Source of the DNA: JAAGZL01 sp050291725
GTDB taxonomy: Bacteria; Pseudomonadota; Gammaproteobacteria; Chromatiales; Chromatiaceae
Direction of reading: 5' to 3'
Length of the DNA: 40,981 nucleotides
Assembly (NCBI GenBank): GCA_050291725.1
Contig: JBNKKH010000036.1
Span: forward strand, 1 to 40,981
The notes under the pieces were generated by a model. That model saw only the letters and a list, made by a program, of their open reading frames with translations. It was not told the origin of the DNA and made no database searches. Position 1 is the stretch's first letter, and the number at the start of each line of letters is the position of its first letter. This document shows, piece by piece, positions 24,984 through 35,300 of the stretch. The translations under genes were made by a program, and so were the position numbers.

Positions 24984-26771
24984 ATGCGCACCCAATATTG
25001 TGGAAATCTAAACGCATCTTTCATCGATCAAGAAGTTGAACTCTGTGGCTGGGTACATCGCCGCCGTGACCATGGCGGGGTTATCTTTATTGACCTGCGT
25101 GATCGGGAAGGATTGGTACAAGTGGTATTTGACCCGGACTTGCCAGAGATGTTCTCCCTGGCGGAGCATGTGCGCAACGAGTTTGTGTTGCGGGTAAAAG
25201 GCCGGGTAAGGGCCCGTCCTGAGGGGACGGTTAATCTTGATCTGCCAACTGGTGAGGTTGAGGTTCTTGGTCTGGAACTTGAGATTCTGAACCGGGCTGA
25301 TACGCCTCCGTTCCAGCTGGACGAACATGAGAAGGTATCTGAAGAGATTCGCCTGCGCTACCGCTATGTAGATCTGCGTCGTCCTGAGATGTTACAACGC
25401 ATTCAGATGCGCTCCCAGGTAACCCGTTTATTGCGCAACTATCTAGATGATAATGGTTTTCTCGATATAGAAACCCCCATGCTGACTAAGGCCACCCCAG
25501 AGGGTGCCCGCGACTATCTGGTGCCTTCACGCACTAACCCCGGCCAGTTTTTCGCTCTACCGCAGTCGCCCCAGCTATTTAAACAGCTACTGATGATGTC
25601 CGGTATGGACCGCTATTACCAAGTAGTACGCTGTTTCCGTGATGAAGATCTACGTGCCGATCGCCAGCCTGAGTTTACCCAGTTGGATATTGAGGCCTCC
25701 TTCATGGATGAAGATGAACTAATGATCATGATGGAAGAGATGATCCGTCAGGTGGTGAAAGAGGTACTGGATAAGGATCTGCCCAATCCATTTCCGCGTA
25801 TGGGCTATGCTGAGGCCATACAACGCTTTGGTACAGACCGCCCAGACCTACGTTGTGCGCTGGAGTTGGTAGATGTGGGTGACCTTATGCAGGAGGTGGA
25901 GTTCAAGGTGTTCTCCGGTCCGGCCAAGGATAAGAATGGCCGTGTTGCCGCGCTTTGTCTGCCAAATGGCTGTGAGCTAAGCCGTAAAGAGATTGATGAA
26001 TATACCAAATACGTAGGAATCTACGGGGCCAAAGGCCTAGCCTACATTAAGGTGAATGAGGTTGCTCAAGGCCGTGACGGACTGCAGTCTCCTATCTTGA
26101 AATTCCTTCCAGACCAGGCAGTTGAAGAGATATTGTCCCGCACTGGCGCCAAAGATGGAGATCTGATCTTCTTCGGAGCGGACAAGGCCAAGATTGTAAA
26201 CGAGGCTCTGGGTGCGCTGCGAGTTAAGCTAGCCGAAGAGCGTGGTCTGATGGAAGATGAGTGGCGACCGCTGTGGGTAGTGGATTTCCCCATGTTCGAG
26301 AAGGATGACAAGTCAGATCGCTGGAACTCACTACATCACCCATTCACCGCATGTAAGCAAGAGCATATCGACCTGCTGGAGAGTGATCCTGGTGCCTGTC
26401 TCTCGCGTGCCTACGATATGGTCCTGAATGGAACCGAACTTGGTGGTGGCTCCATCCGTATCCATAACCAGGAGGTGCAGGAGAAGGTGTTCACCCTGCT
26501 TGGAATTGGTGAAGAAGAGGCCCAAGAGAAGTTTGGATTTCTGCTGGACGCTCTGCGTTTTGGTTGCCCTCCCCACGGCGGCCTAGCCTTTGGCCTGGAT
26601 CGCCTGGTGATGTTGATGGCCGGAGCGGACTCTATTCGCGATGTTATGGCCTTCCCTAAGACTCAGACTGCAGGCTGTCTGCTCACATCTGCCCCCTCTA
26701 ATGTAAGTCAGGAGCAGCTGCGGGAGCTATCACTGCGTATTCGTAAGCCGCAGACTGAAGAGAAAGAGTAG
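24984..26771 (+). CDS. aspS: Aspartyl-tRNA synthetase
   Basis: A class II synthetase charging tRNA-Asp; 595 residues, the bacterial length. It has an N-terminal anticodon-binding OB domain (about 1-105, VELCGWVHRRRDHGGVIFIDLRDREGLVQVVF), class II motif 2 (RCFRDEDLRADRQPEFTQLDIEAS, about 217-240), the bacterial-type GAD insertion (about 300-415), and motif 3 (GGLAFGLDRLVMLMAGADSIRDVMAFPKTQ, about 530-560). The ATG gives the family start MRTQYCGNLN. No strong ribosome binding site is visible. Whether it also charges tRNA-Asn cannot be judged here. It converges on the PIN-PhoH gene, with an inverted repeat in between. Confidence 0.97.
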   Translation: MRTQYCGNLNASFIDQEVELCGWVHRRRDHGGVIFIDLRDREGLVQVVFDPDLPEMFSLAEHVRNEFVLRVKGRVRARPEGTVNLDLPTGEVEVLGLELEILNRADTPPFQLDEHEKVSEEIRLRYRYVDLRRPEMLQRIQMRSQVTRLLRNYLDDNGFLDIETPMLTKATPEGARDYLVPSRTNPGQFFALPQSPQLFKQLLMMSGMDRYYQVVRCFRDEDLRADRQPEFTQLDIEASFMDEDELMIMMEEMIRQVVKEVLDKDLPNPFPRMGYAEAIQRFGTDRPDLRCALELVDVGDLMQEVEFKVFSGPAKDKNGRVAALCLPNGCELSRKEIDEYTKYVGIYGAKGLAYIKVNEVAQGRDGLQSPILKFLPDQAVEEILSRTGAKDGDLIFFGADKAKIVNEALGALRVKLAEERGLMEDEWRPLWVVDFPMFEKDDKSDRWNSLHHPFTACKQEHIDLLESDPGACLSRAYDMVLNGTELGGGSIRIHNQEVQEKVFTLLGIGEEEAQEKFGFLLDALRFGCPPHGGLAFGLDRLVMLMAGADSIRDVMAFPKTQTAGCLLTSAPSNVSQEQLRELSLRIRKPQTEEKE

Positions 26772-26790
26772 GGCGTTTCGTTAAACAGCG

Positions 26791-26927
26791 ATCCGCAAAT
26801 GAACGCTAATAAACGCAAATAGCATAATTCACTGTTGTTTTATTATGCAGGTAAAAATGTTTGATTAAGCACAGTCTCTGTGCATTAACAATAATACTGT
26901 TCGAGTATATTTGCGTTTATTAGCGGA
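26791..26927. repeat. Inverted repeat of CGC(A/T)AAT decamers, copy 1
   Basis: The left arm (26791-26820) is made of decamer-spaced units CGCAAATGAA, CGCTAATAAA, CGCAAAT. The right arm (26909-26927) is the reverse complement of its last 17 bases, perfectly. The middle is about 88 bases. It sits between the convergent ends of aspS and phoH-like genes and could act as a two-way terminator-like structure. A second, less perfect copy is at 32087-32230. Confidence 0.65.
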
Positions 26928-26945
26928 CTGCTTTTGCTCCGCTAA

Positions 26946-28358
26946 TTACAAAATATCTGAAGCGTAATCCGCCAGCCTGGAACGCTCACCCCGCAGCAGA
27001 GTGATGTGTCCGCTGTGGTTCCAATCCTTGAAGCGATCTACTACATAGGTGAGACCGGAAGTGGTCTCGGTCAGATACGGAGTGTCAATCTGAGATACAT
27101 TGCCCAGGCAGACTATTTTGGTACCGGGGCCTGCGCGGGTAATCAGGGTTTTCATCTGTTTCGGGGTCAGGTTTTGCGCCTCATCTAGAATGATATATTT
27201 ATTCAGAAATGTGCGTCCGCGCATAAAGTTTAGGGAGTGAATGCGGATGCGGCTGCGCAGCAGTTCTTCAGTTGCAGCTCGCCCCCACTCTCCGCCTTCT
27301 ATCTGGGTTAGTACCTCCAGGTTATCCATTAATGCTCCCATCCATGGGGTCATCTTCTCCTCCTCAGTTCCTGGTAGGAAGCCGATATCTTCACCCACTG
27401 GAACAGTAACGCGAGTCATGATGATTTCGCGGTAGATGTTCTGGTCCAGGGTTAGGGAGAGACTGGCTGCCAGAGCCAGCAGGGTCTTGCCGGTACCAGC
27501 GTTGCCGAGCAGTGATACAAAATCCAACTCTGGGTCCATCAGCATATTTAGGGCGTAGTTCTGCTCGCGGTTTCTTGCAGTTATACCCCATACCGAGTGG
27601 TTAGGATTAGTGTAGTCGTTCACTATCTCAATAACTGCTGCATCTTCCTCTTTCTTGCGTACGATGGCGTCAAAGCCGGCGTCACTATCCATAAAGATGC
27701 ATTGATTTGGGTACCACTCATCTATGTCTGGGCCGGTGACGCGGTAGAAGGTGCGTCCTTCCTCTTGCCATGATTCCATGTCCTTGCTGTGGCTATCCCA
27801 GAAATCAGCGGGCAGAGACTCCTCGCCGCAGTAGAGCAGGCTTACATCATCCAGTACTTTGTCATTGGAGTAGTCCTCAGTATGCACGCCCAGCACTGCT
27901 GCTTTGATGCGCAGGTTTATATCTTTGGATATGAGTACAATTTGCGTATCTGTTAACTTCTTTTGTAGCGCTAGGGCCGTGCCCAGTATGGTGTTGTCTG
28001 GAGTGTTGCCTGGCAGGTCTGTAGGTATCTGGTTTGGCAGGTCTCTGATCTGAAAGAACAGCCTGCCAGATTCAGCCAGGTCGTCGCTCTTGCCGTTGGC
28101 CGGTGTAGGCAGAGGTAGACCTGCATCTATCTCGGCCTTGGTGGCGCCATGCATCAGTTCGTCTAGAAAGCGGTTTACCTGGCGCACGTTAGAAGCAACT
28201 TCGGACATGCCTTTTTTCGCTTTGTCCAGCTCTTCCAGAACCACCATGGGGAGAAAAATATCGTGCTCGTGGAACCTGAAGATAGCCGTAGGATCATGCA
28301 TCAAGACATTGGTGTCGAGAATAAATAGGCGTTTTTCCAGGTTTGCTTTTTCAGACAT
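26946..28358 (-). CDS. PIN domain-PhoH fusion ATPase
   Basis: The protein has 470 residues. The N-terminal PIN ribonuclease domain (about 8-140) starts KRLFILDTNVLMHDPTAIFRF and has the acidic residues of LDTN, LEELDK and DLPGNTPDNTIL. The C-terminal PhoH ATPase (about 255-465) has Walker A LLGNAGTGKTLLA and Walker B with IILDEAQNLTPKQMKTLITRAGPGTKIVCLGNVSQID. This is the PhoH2/YlaK-like fusion, proposed to be an RNA helicase-nuclease. It is distinct from single-domain PhoH next to ybeY. GAGAG precedes the ATG. It lies 66 bases after gcvR on the same strand. Confidence 0.93.
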   Translation of the reverse strand: MSEKANLEKRLFILDTNVLMHDPTAIFRFHEHDIFLPMVVLEELDKAKKGMSEVASNVRQVNRFLDELMHGATKAEIDAGLPLPTPANGKSDDLAESGRLFFQIRDLPNQIPTDLPGNTPDNTILGTALALQKKLTDTQIVLISKDINLRIKAAVLGVHTEDYSNDKVLDDVSLLYCGEESLPADFWDSHSKDMESWQEEGRTFYRVTGPDIDEWYPNQCIFMDSDAGFDAIVRKKEEDAAVIEIVNDYTNPNHSVWGITARNREQNYALNMLMDPELDFVSLLGNAGTGKTLLALAASLSLTLDQNIYREIIMTRVTVPVGEDIGFLPGTEEEKMTPWMGALMDNLEVLTQIEGGEWGRAATEELLRSRIRIHSLNFMRGRTFLNKYIILDEAQNLTPKQMKTLITRAGPGTKIVCLGNVSQIDTPYLTETTSGLTYVVDRFKDWNHSGHITLLRGERSRLADYASDIL

Positions 28359-28424
28359 ACTGCTCTCTCTGCTGCTAGTTATATTTTAGTTGATGATAGA
28401 AAAACTGCTTATTTATGTGGAGGT

Positions 28425-28964
28425 TCAGTTTTTGAGGGGCTCAAGTACTGCGTCCAGGTTCATATCATCGCAAAACTCCATAAACTCATCTCGCAGGGTT
28501 GAGATATGTTCGTTGGATGGTATGCCGACTGTCATCTGGACAGAGAACATCTGGGTGCCAGTGTGGGCTGCTGCATAACTATTGGTAACCAAGTCTTCAA
28601 TATTGATTTTGCGTTGGGAGAAGAAGCTGGCTAGGTGATGGACTATTCCTGGGTGATCCAGAGCCACAACCTCCACCCCATATGGCAGCAGGGCATCAGC
28701 AGACGGTTTGTCCTCTGTGCGTTTGGCAATGATGGTAAGGCCGAGGGATTTTTCCAGTTGCGGTATGGAATCTTCCAGTTTTGCCAGCGTGTTCCAGTTG
28801 CCTTCCACCATTAGCATAATGGCGAATTCGCCTCCCAGAACAGTCATACGGCTGTCGGTAATGTTGCAACTATCCTCCAGGATAGCTCCCGATAATTTGT
28901 CTACAATGCCTGGCTTGTCCTGGCCGAGGGCGGAGATTACAAGGTAGTTATGTTGTGATGACAT
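28425..28964 (-). CDS. gcvR: Glycine cleavage system regulator GcvR
   Basis: The protein has 179 residues with two ACT domains (about 5-80, YLVISALGQDKPGIVDKLSGAILEDSCNITDSRM; and about 93-165, VEVVALDHPGIVHHLASFFSQRKINIEDL). In E. coli GcvR binds GcvA and, without glycine, keeps the glycine cleavage operon off. The position divergent from dapA, with bamC next, is the same as in E. coli and strengthens the call. GGAG lies 13 bases before the ATG, a long spacing. No gcvA is visible. Confidence 0.88.
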   Translation of the reverse strand: MSSQHNYLVISALGQDKPGIVDKLSGAILEDSCNITDSRMTVLGGEFAIMLMVEGNWNTLAKLEDSIPQLEKSLGLTIIAKRTEDKPSADALLPYGVEVVALDHPGIVHHLASFFSQRKINIEDLVTNSYAAAHTGTQMFSVQMTVGIPSNEHISTLRDEFMEFCDDMNLDAVLEPLKN

Positions 28965-29067
28965 GCTGTTTGTGCTGCTCCTTTAATTGTTGTATCTGAG
29001 AGTTTACCTAGCAAGGCCCCTGGTGGTCTATCATAGATTGTCTTGTTTTCACTATGGGATGTATTAC

Positions 29068-29097
29068 TTGTCAGCCCTGTTAGGCGGGGTTTAGAAT
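29068..29097 (+). promoter_or_regulatory. Likely promoter of dapA
   Basis: TTGTCA (29068-29073) and TAGAAT (29092-29097) are separated by 18 bases, a good sigma-70 arrangement about 45 bases before the dapA start. Confidence 0.5.
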
Positions 29098-29141
29098 GAT
29101 CGATTCCTTAAACAAACTTAGGTTGGTATTGGAGTTTTTTG

Positions 29142-30017
29142 ATGTTTCAAGGCAGCATGGTCGCTCTGGTGACCCCAATGACAGAAGATGGTAGCGTGGA
29201 TGAGCAGGCTCTGCGCGCACTGGTGGAGTGGCACATAGAGCAGGGCACTGAAGCCATTGTTGCAGTTGGCACCACTGGTGAATCAGCCACTTTAGATGAG
29301 GAAGAGCACTGTAGTGTGATCCGTCAGGTGGTTGATTTTTGCAGCGGGCGTATTCCGGTTATTGCCGGAACCGGGGCAAATTCCACTACTGAAGCGATAA
29401 ATTTGACCAGATGTGCGCAACAGGCAGGGGCAGATGCCTGTCTGCTGGTAACTCCCTATTACAACAAGCCAACCCAAGAAGGACTGTATCAACATCACAA
29501 AGTTGTGGCAGAACAGGTTGATATTCCACAGATTCTGTATAATGTGCCGGGCCGTACCGCCTGCGATATGGTTCCAGAGACAGTTGCCAGGCTGGCTCAG
29601 ATCGAGAATATAATCGGTATTAAAGAGGCTACTGGAGATCTGTCCAGGGTCGCTCAACTTCGATCCGGCTGCGGAGATGATTTTGAGCTCTATAGTGGCG
29701 ATGATGCCACTGGCTGTGAATTTGTCCTGGCAGGTGGGCAGGGTGTGATTTCGGTAACTACCAATATTGCCCCAAAGCAGATGAGTAATATGTGTAAAGC
29801 GGCCCTAGCTGGTGATCGGGAGACGGCAACTGCAATTGATCAGAGCCTATCCGGTTTGCATCGGGATCTGTTTTTAGAGTCTAATCCAATACCAGTAAAG
29901 TGGGCTTTGGCCGAAATGGGTCGAATTCAGAACGGAATCAGACTGCCTCTTACCTGGCTATCTGAGGAACATCACGGAAAGTTGCGGAACTCAATGCAGC
30001 AATCAGGACTCATATAG
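29142..30017 (+). CDS. dapA: 4-hydroxy-tetrahydrodipicolinate synthase
   Basis: DapA condenses pyruvate with aspartate semialdehyde at the entry of the lysine/diaminopimelate pathway. The 291 residues match the family. The residue pattern GTTGESATLDEEEH (about 42-55) carries the Thr pair. YNVPGRT (about 132-138) holds the catalytic Tyr. Lys161, the Schiff-base lysine, lies in IGIKEATGDL at the same number as in E. coli. The ATG at 29142 follows TTGGAG at 7 bases; a TTG three bases earlier is unlikely. The gene is divergent from gcvR and followed by bamC as in E. coli. Confidence 0.97.
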   Translation: MFQGSMVALVTPMTEDGSVDEQALRALVEWHIEQGTEAIVAVGTTGESATLDEEEHCSVIRQVVDFCSGRIPVIAGTGANSTTEAINLTRCAQQAGADACLLVTPYYNKPTQEGLYQHHKVVAEQVDIPQILYNVPGRTACDMVPETVARLAQIENIIGIKEATGDLSRVAQLRSGCGDDFELYSGDDATGCEFVLAGGQGVISVTTNIAPKQMSNMCKAALAGDRETATAIDQSLSGLHRDLFLESNPIPVKWALAEMGRIQNGIRLPLTWLSEEHHGKLRNSMQQSGLI

Positions 30018-30133
30018 GGAGCTCTTGCTTGAGTTAAACCGCGGGATTGGATGTGGTTTGGATGTTGGATCCATGCATGCGCCATACTGCGCTGCAGTGT
30101 TAATTATAAATAATCGAACAGGCTATAAGCGAA

Positions 30134-31294
30134 ATGTCACTGAAATTTTCTAAATTTGTACTGCTCTTCCTGCTACTTCCAATACTGGTTGCCTGTAATG
30201 CTCTTCCTGAGGTAGAGGGAATGCTACCGGATCGTAAAGTTGAGTATAAGAAATCCAAGCAGGCTGGAGCAGATTTAGAAGTTCCCCCAGATCTTTCCAG
30301 CAGTTCCATAAGTGACACTCTGGTTATCCCCGGAGAGAGCGGCGTGGGCTCAGCCACCTATTCCGATTTTGCCGGCCGTGATATGACCACTTCCGGTTAT
30401 GCTAGAAGCAGTGGGGTTATACCAAAGCTGGAGAATATCCAGGTTAAACGTGACGGTGATAAGAGATGGTTGGTAATACAGTCAACTCCTGATGATGTTT
30501 GGGCTAGGACAGTAGACTTCTGGCAGGAGAACGGAATTCTAATGACAGAACAGGATCCATCCATTGGAGTTATGGTTACCGACTGGATTGAGAATAGGGC
30601 CGATATCAAATCTGACTTCATAACCGATGCAGTACGTAAGGTGTTTGATTCCGCCTACTCTGCAGCCACTAGAGATCAGTTTAGAGTGCGTATTGAGCGT
30701 GGAGAACAAGAGGGCACCATGGAGCTGTTCCTGACTCACCGCGGTATGCAAGAGGAGTTGGTGCCAAATGCAGGTAGTAACTCAGAGCGCCCGGTTTGGG
30801 TGCCACGTCCTACCGATCATGGTCTGGAAGCAGAGATGTTGCGTCGCCTCATGGTACACATGGGTGTGGCAGACAAGAAAGCTAGTAAATCTCTGGCCAC
30901 TAAAGGGGTGTCGGCAAAATCACGCTCTCAGCTGAATCGCTCAGCTAATCAGGTATCACTTACTGTAAAAGACGAAATTGCCAGGGCCTGGAGATTGACT
31001 GGGGTAGCCTTGGACCGAGTCGGTTTCGCAGTAGAGGATCGCAATCGGTCTGACGGGGTCTATTTTGTACGCTATAACGATCCCATGAAAGATACTGAGG
31101 ATCCAGGATTGCTCTCCAAGCTCGCCTTCTGGAAGGATGATGATAAAGATATCGATAAGGAGAATCGCTATAAGGTTAAGCTGACTCCAAATGGTGATAC
31201 AACTGAGATTACGATTCTGAGCGAATCTGGCGCTAGGGATAACTCAGCAACGGCAGTTCGTATACTCACCCTGCTGCATGAGCAGATGCGCTGA
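30134..31294 (+). CDS. bamC: Outer-membrane assembly lipoprotein BamC
   Basis: BamC is the lipoprotein of the Bam complex that inserts beta-barrels into the outer membrane. It has a lipoprotein signal with lipobox LVAC, lipidated Cys21. The unstructured N-terminal section with KKSKQAGADLEVPPDLSS (about 37-54) is the conserved region that lies across BamD in E. coli. Two helix-grip domains follow (about 100-225 and 270-385), with the Ser-rich link SKSLATKGVSAKSRSQLN. The 386 residues are somewhat longer than the 344 of E. coli. The gene lies 116 bases after dapA, the conserved neighbour. Confidence 0.92.
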   Translation: MSLKFSKFVLLFLLLPILVACNALPEVEGMLPDRKVEYKKSKQAGADLEVPPDLSSSSISDTLVIPGESGVGSATYSDFAGRDMTTSGYARSSGVIPKLENIQVKRDGDKRWLVIQSTPDDVWARTVDFWQENGILMTEQDPSIGVMVTDWIENRADIKSDFITDAVRKVFDSAYSAATRDQFRVRIERGEQEGTMELFLTHRGMQEELVPNAGSNSERPVWVPRPTDHGLEAEMLRRLMVHMGVADKKASKSLATKGVSAKSRSQLNRSANQVSLTVKDEIARAWRLTGVALDRVGFAVEDRNRSDGVYFVRYNDPMKDTEDPGLLSKLAFWKDDDKDIDKENRYKVKLTPNGDTTEITILSESGARDNSATAVRILTLLHEQMR

Positions 31295-31314
31295 TAATTT
31301 CTCAGGTATAAGAG

Positions 31315-32076
31315 ATGCGATTTGCCTCGCTCGGTAGTGGTAGCCGAGGAAATTGTGCCTTGGTTGAGGCGGGTGATACCAGAATCCTGCTGGATAATGG
31401 CTTTGCTGCTAAAGAGGTGGAGTCACGCCTCCGACAGATTGGGGTTGAGCCAGACACTATTCAGGCTATTGTGGTATCCCATGAGCACCAAGATCATATC
31501 AAGGGCGTAGGTGCCTACGCCCGTCGCTACAACCTTCCGGTGTGGATGACGTCTGGAACTCACCGGCAGAATCGCTGTGGCGAACTGCCGCAGGTGAGCC
31601 TGTTTAACTCGCACGAGGGCGGTTTCGCTATTGGGGATATCATGGTGGAGCCTTTCCCAGTACCCCATGACGCCCGAGAGCCAGCTCAGTTCGTGTTCTC
31701 TTCCCAGGGACGCAGACTGGGGGCGCTGACCGATATCGGTTTTTACACTCCCCATATTGCTGAGACCCTGAAAGATTGTGATGCTATGTTTCTGGAGTGT
31801 AATCACGATGCAGGAATGTTGGCTAACGGCCCCTATCCGCCGGCCCTGCAGGCTCGTGTGGCGGGAAGATTGGGGCACCTGAGTAATGCTCAGGCTGCGG
31901 AGTTTCTCAGGCAGTTCGACTCGGAACGCCTGCAATTTATAGTTGCCGCCCATCTAAGCGAAAAAAATAACCGACCAGAGCTGGTGCGTGAGGCTATAGC
32001 ATCAGTATCTAGTGCTGTTGAGCAGCGGCTAACAGTTGCCACGCAGGATGAGGTTACTGAGCTGTTCGAGATTTAG
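31315..32076 (+). CDS. Metallo-beta-lactamase fold hydrolase (YycJ/WalJ-like)
   Basis: The protein has 253 residues. The N-terminus RFASLGSGSRGNCALVEAGDTRILLDNG and the metal motif SHEHQDHIKGVG (HxHxDH, about 56-67) mark the subgroup close to YycJ/WalJ, suggested to be a nuclease in DNA repair. Further ligands are in HDAREP, LTDIGFY and LECNHDAGML, with HLSNAQAAEFL and VAAHLSEKNN later. It follows bamC after 20 bases, so it is probably in the same message. Confidence 0.92.
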   Translation: MRFASLGSGSRGNCALVEAGDTRILLDNGFAAKEVESRLRQIGVEPDTIQAIVVSHEHQDHIKGVGAYARRYNLPVWMTSGTHRQNRCGELPQVSLFNSHEGGFAIGDIMVEPFPVPHDAREPAQFVFSSQGRRLGALTDIGFYTPHIAETLKDCDAMFLECNHDAGMLANGPYPPALQARVAGRLGHLSNAQAAEFLRQFDSERLQFIVAAHLSEKNNRPELVREAIASVSSAVEQRLTVATQDEVTELFEI

Positions 32077-32086
32077 TAGCTATATT

Positions 32087-32230
32087 ATCCGCAAATGAAC
32101 GCAAATTAACGCTAATTGGTATTTAGCTACTAGTGTTTTGCTGTCCTGCCATATATCTGTATTTGCGTAACAATGATCTGAGCTACAACGAGAAATAGTA
32201 TTCGCGTTTATTTTGCGTTAATTCGCGGAT
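32087..32230. repeat. Inverted repeat of CGC(A/T)AAT decamers, copy 2
   Basis: The left arm at 32087-32117 begins ATCCGCAAATGAACGCAAAT and the right arm at 32200-32230 ends GCGTTAATTCGCGGAT. The arms are about 31 bases and match imperfectly as reverse complements. An extra inner GTATTTGCGTAA lies near 32158. It is the same family as 26791-26927. It separates the metallo-hydrolase gene from purL. Confidence 0.6.
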
Positions 32231-32320
32231 TATCATGCTCTTTTCTGCGGCAATATCTCCCGGCATGGAGTATTATTACGTCTTTAGAATTATCACTGTC
32301 TCAATCGAATAAGGTTACAA

Positions 32321-35300
32321 ATGCTCATTCTGCGTGGTGCTCCGGCCCTTTCTAAATTTCGTCTACAAAAACTTGAACAACGCCTCAGCTCAGACCTGGG
32401 ACATAAGGTCACTGTCTATGCGGAGTTCATCCACTTTGCTGAGTTGGATCAATCCCTAAGCGATGATGAGCATGGGGTACTGAATAAGGTACTACGCTAC
32501 GGCCCTCATCTGACAGAGCATGAACCCCAAGGCACCCTGTTTCTGGTAGTGCCCCGTCCCGGCACCATATCTCCATGGTCCACCAAGGCCACAGATATTG
32601 CCCATAACTGCGGCCTACACAAGATTGAGCGACTAGAGCGCGGCATCGCCTACTATCTCACAGTGGATGCCGATTCAGGCACAGGTCTGGGTGAGGATGA
32701 GATGAGTAGCGCCATGCAGGCACTGCATGATCGTATGACCGAAGCGGTATTTTTTGATCTGGATGATGCCGCCTGCCTGTTTACCCATGCAGAGCCTAAT
32801 CCGGCAACCAGTGTGGATGTTGTCGGCGGCGGGAAACCGGCCTTGGAGAAGGCTAATCTGGATCTAGGCTTGGCCCTCTCTCCGGGCGAGATTGAGTATC
32901 TGGTGGAGAGCTTTCAGGCCTTAGGGCGGAATCCCATGGATATTGAGCTTATGATGTTCGCTCAGGCCAACTCAGAGCACTGTCGTCACAAGATATTCAA
33001 TGCGGATTGGGTGATTGATGGCGTGGCTCAGGAAAAATCCCTGTTTAAGATGATCCGCAACACCACCGAGTGCTCTCCTGACAATGTGCTTTCAGCCTAC
33101 AAGGACAATGCTGCGGTTATGTCGGGCTTTAGTGGTGAGCGCTTCTTTCCAGACCCTGAGACAGGAAAATACAGCTTCAGCAGTGAGCCGATAAATATTT
33201 TGATGAAGGTGGAGACTCACAACCACCCGACTGCTATTTCGCCTGATCCAGGCGCTGCCACCGGTTCCGGAGGCGAAATTCGGGACGAGGGGGCAACTGG
33301 GCGTGGCGCCAAACCCAAGGCTGGTCTTGCCGGGTTCTCAGTTTCCAATCTGCGCATACCGGGAATGGAGCAGCCATGGGAGACAGATCACGGCAAACCT
33401 GGGCGTATTGTTTCCGCCCTGGATATCATGCTGGATGGCCCCATAGGTGGTGCCTCCTTCAATAATGAATTTGGGCGCCCCAATCTCTGTGGCTACTTCC
33501 GTACCTATGAAGAGGATGTGCCTGCCGCTAATGGCAAAGAGCTACGTGGATACCACAAGCCGATAATGTTGGCCGGTGGCCTGGGCAACATCCGGGAAGA
33601 GCATGTGCAGAAGAGTGATTTTCCTGCAGGTACCCCCTTAGTGGTTCTGGGTGGCCCTGCTATGTTGATCGGTCTGGGTGGTGGTGCTGCTTCCTCCATG
33701 GCGAGCGGTACCTCGGCGGAGGATCTGGATTTTGCCTCGGTGCAGCGTTCCAATCCGGAGATGGAGCGGCGTTGTCAGGAGGTGATAGATCGCTGCTGGG
33801 AGCGGGGCGATGCTAACCCCATTCTGTTTATCCATGATGTGGGCGCTGGTGGACTCTCCAATGCCCTGCCTGAGCTGGTGCACGATGCTGCCAAAGGCGG
33901 TAAGTTCGAACTAAGGCAGGTGCCCAATGACGAGCCGGGCATGACCCCCATGGAGATATGGTGCAATGAGTCTCAAGAGCGCTATGTGATGGCGGTGGCT
34001 GCAGAACGTCTGGATGAGTTCAAACAGCTATGCGAGCGCGAACGCTGTCCCTATGCAGTAGTGGGAGAGGCTACGGACGAAGAACATCTGTTGTTGGGTG
34101 ATGCCCACTTCAACAACAACCCTATCGACATTCCTATGCCGTTGTTGTTTGGCAGACCGCCACGCATGCTGCGGGATGTAAAACATCTGCCATTTCATAA
34201 GCCAGAGCTGGATTTTAGTCAGGTCGATTTGAAAGATGCGGCTATGCGGGTGCTGCGCCTGCCAACCGTGGCCAATAAGACCTTCCTGATTACCATTGGT
34301 GATCGTTCTATTACCGGGCAGGTTAACCGGGATCAGATGGTCGGACCCTGGCAGGTGCCGGTAGCCGATCTTGCTGTCACTATCTCTGACTATGTGGGAT
34401 ACCGTGGTGAGGCTATGGCCATCGGCGAACGTACTCCACTTTCCCTGATCAATGCCCCGGCCTCCGGGCGCATGGCTATAGGCGAGGCCGTTACCAATCT
34501 GGCAGCCGGTGCTATAGACAGCATTAACGATATCAAACTATCAGCCAACTGGATGGCTGCAGCAGGACATCCGGGTGAAGATGCCAAGCTGTATGAGACG
34601 GTGAAGGCGGTGGGGATGGAGCTATGCCCGGCCCTGGGGATTTCTGTGCCAGTGGGTAAGGACTCCATGTCTATGAAAACCGTGTGGCAGGATGGAGCTG
34701 ACAAGCGCGAGATGACCGCACCCCTGTCTCTGATCATCTCCGGTTTCGCCCCGGTGAGTGATGTGCGCCGCACCCTTACCCCACAACTACGCAGCGATCT
34801 GGGTGAGAGCGAACTTATTCTGATTGACCTGGGTAAGGGGGAGAATCGCCTGGGGGCATCAGCCCTAGCTCAGGTGTATAAACAGGTTGGACACCATGGC
34901 CCTGATCTGAAGGATGCTGATTCGCTTAAACAGTTCTTTGGAGTTATCCAGGAGCTAAACCGTGATGGTCTGCTGCTGGCCTATCATGACCGTTCCGATG
35001 GCGGACTGTTTACCACTCTCTGTGAAATGGCCTTTGCCGGCAGATGCGGCCTTGATATAGATATATCGGATCTGGGTGAAGATAACCTGGCTGCTCTATT
35101 CAATGAGGAGTTGGGAGCGGTTATCCAGATTAAAACCGCCGATGCTACTGAAGTTGCACAGCGTTTACATGATGCCGGGCTTGCCAAATACAGTCATCGT
35201 CTTGGTACCATAACTGCTGATGACCGTATCACCGTCAGGCGCGGTGAACGTGGCTTGCTAAGTGCGAGTCGAGTTGAGTTACAGCAGGCCTGGTCAGAGA

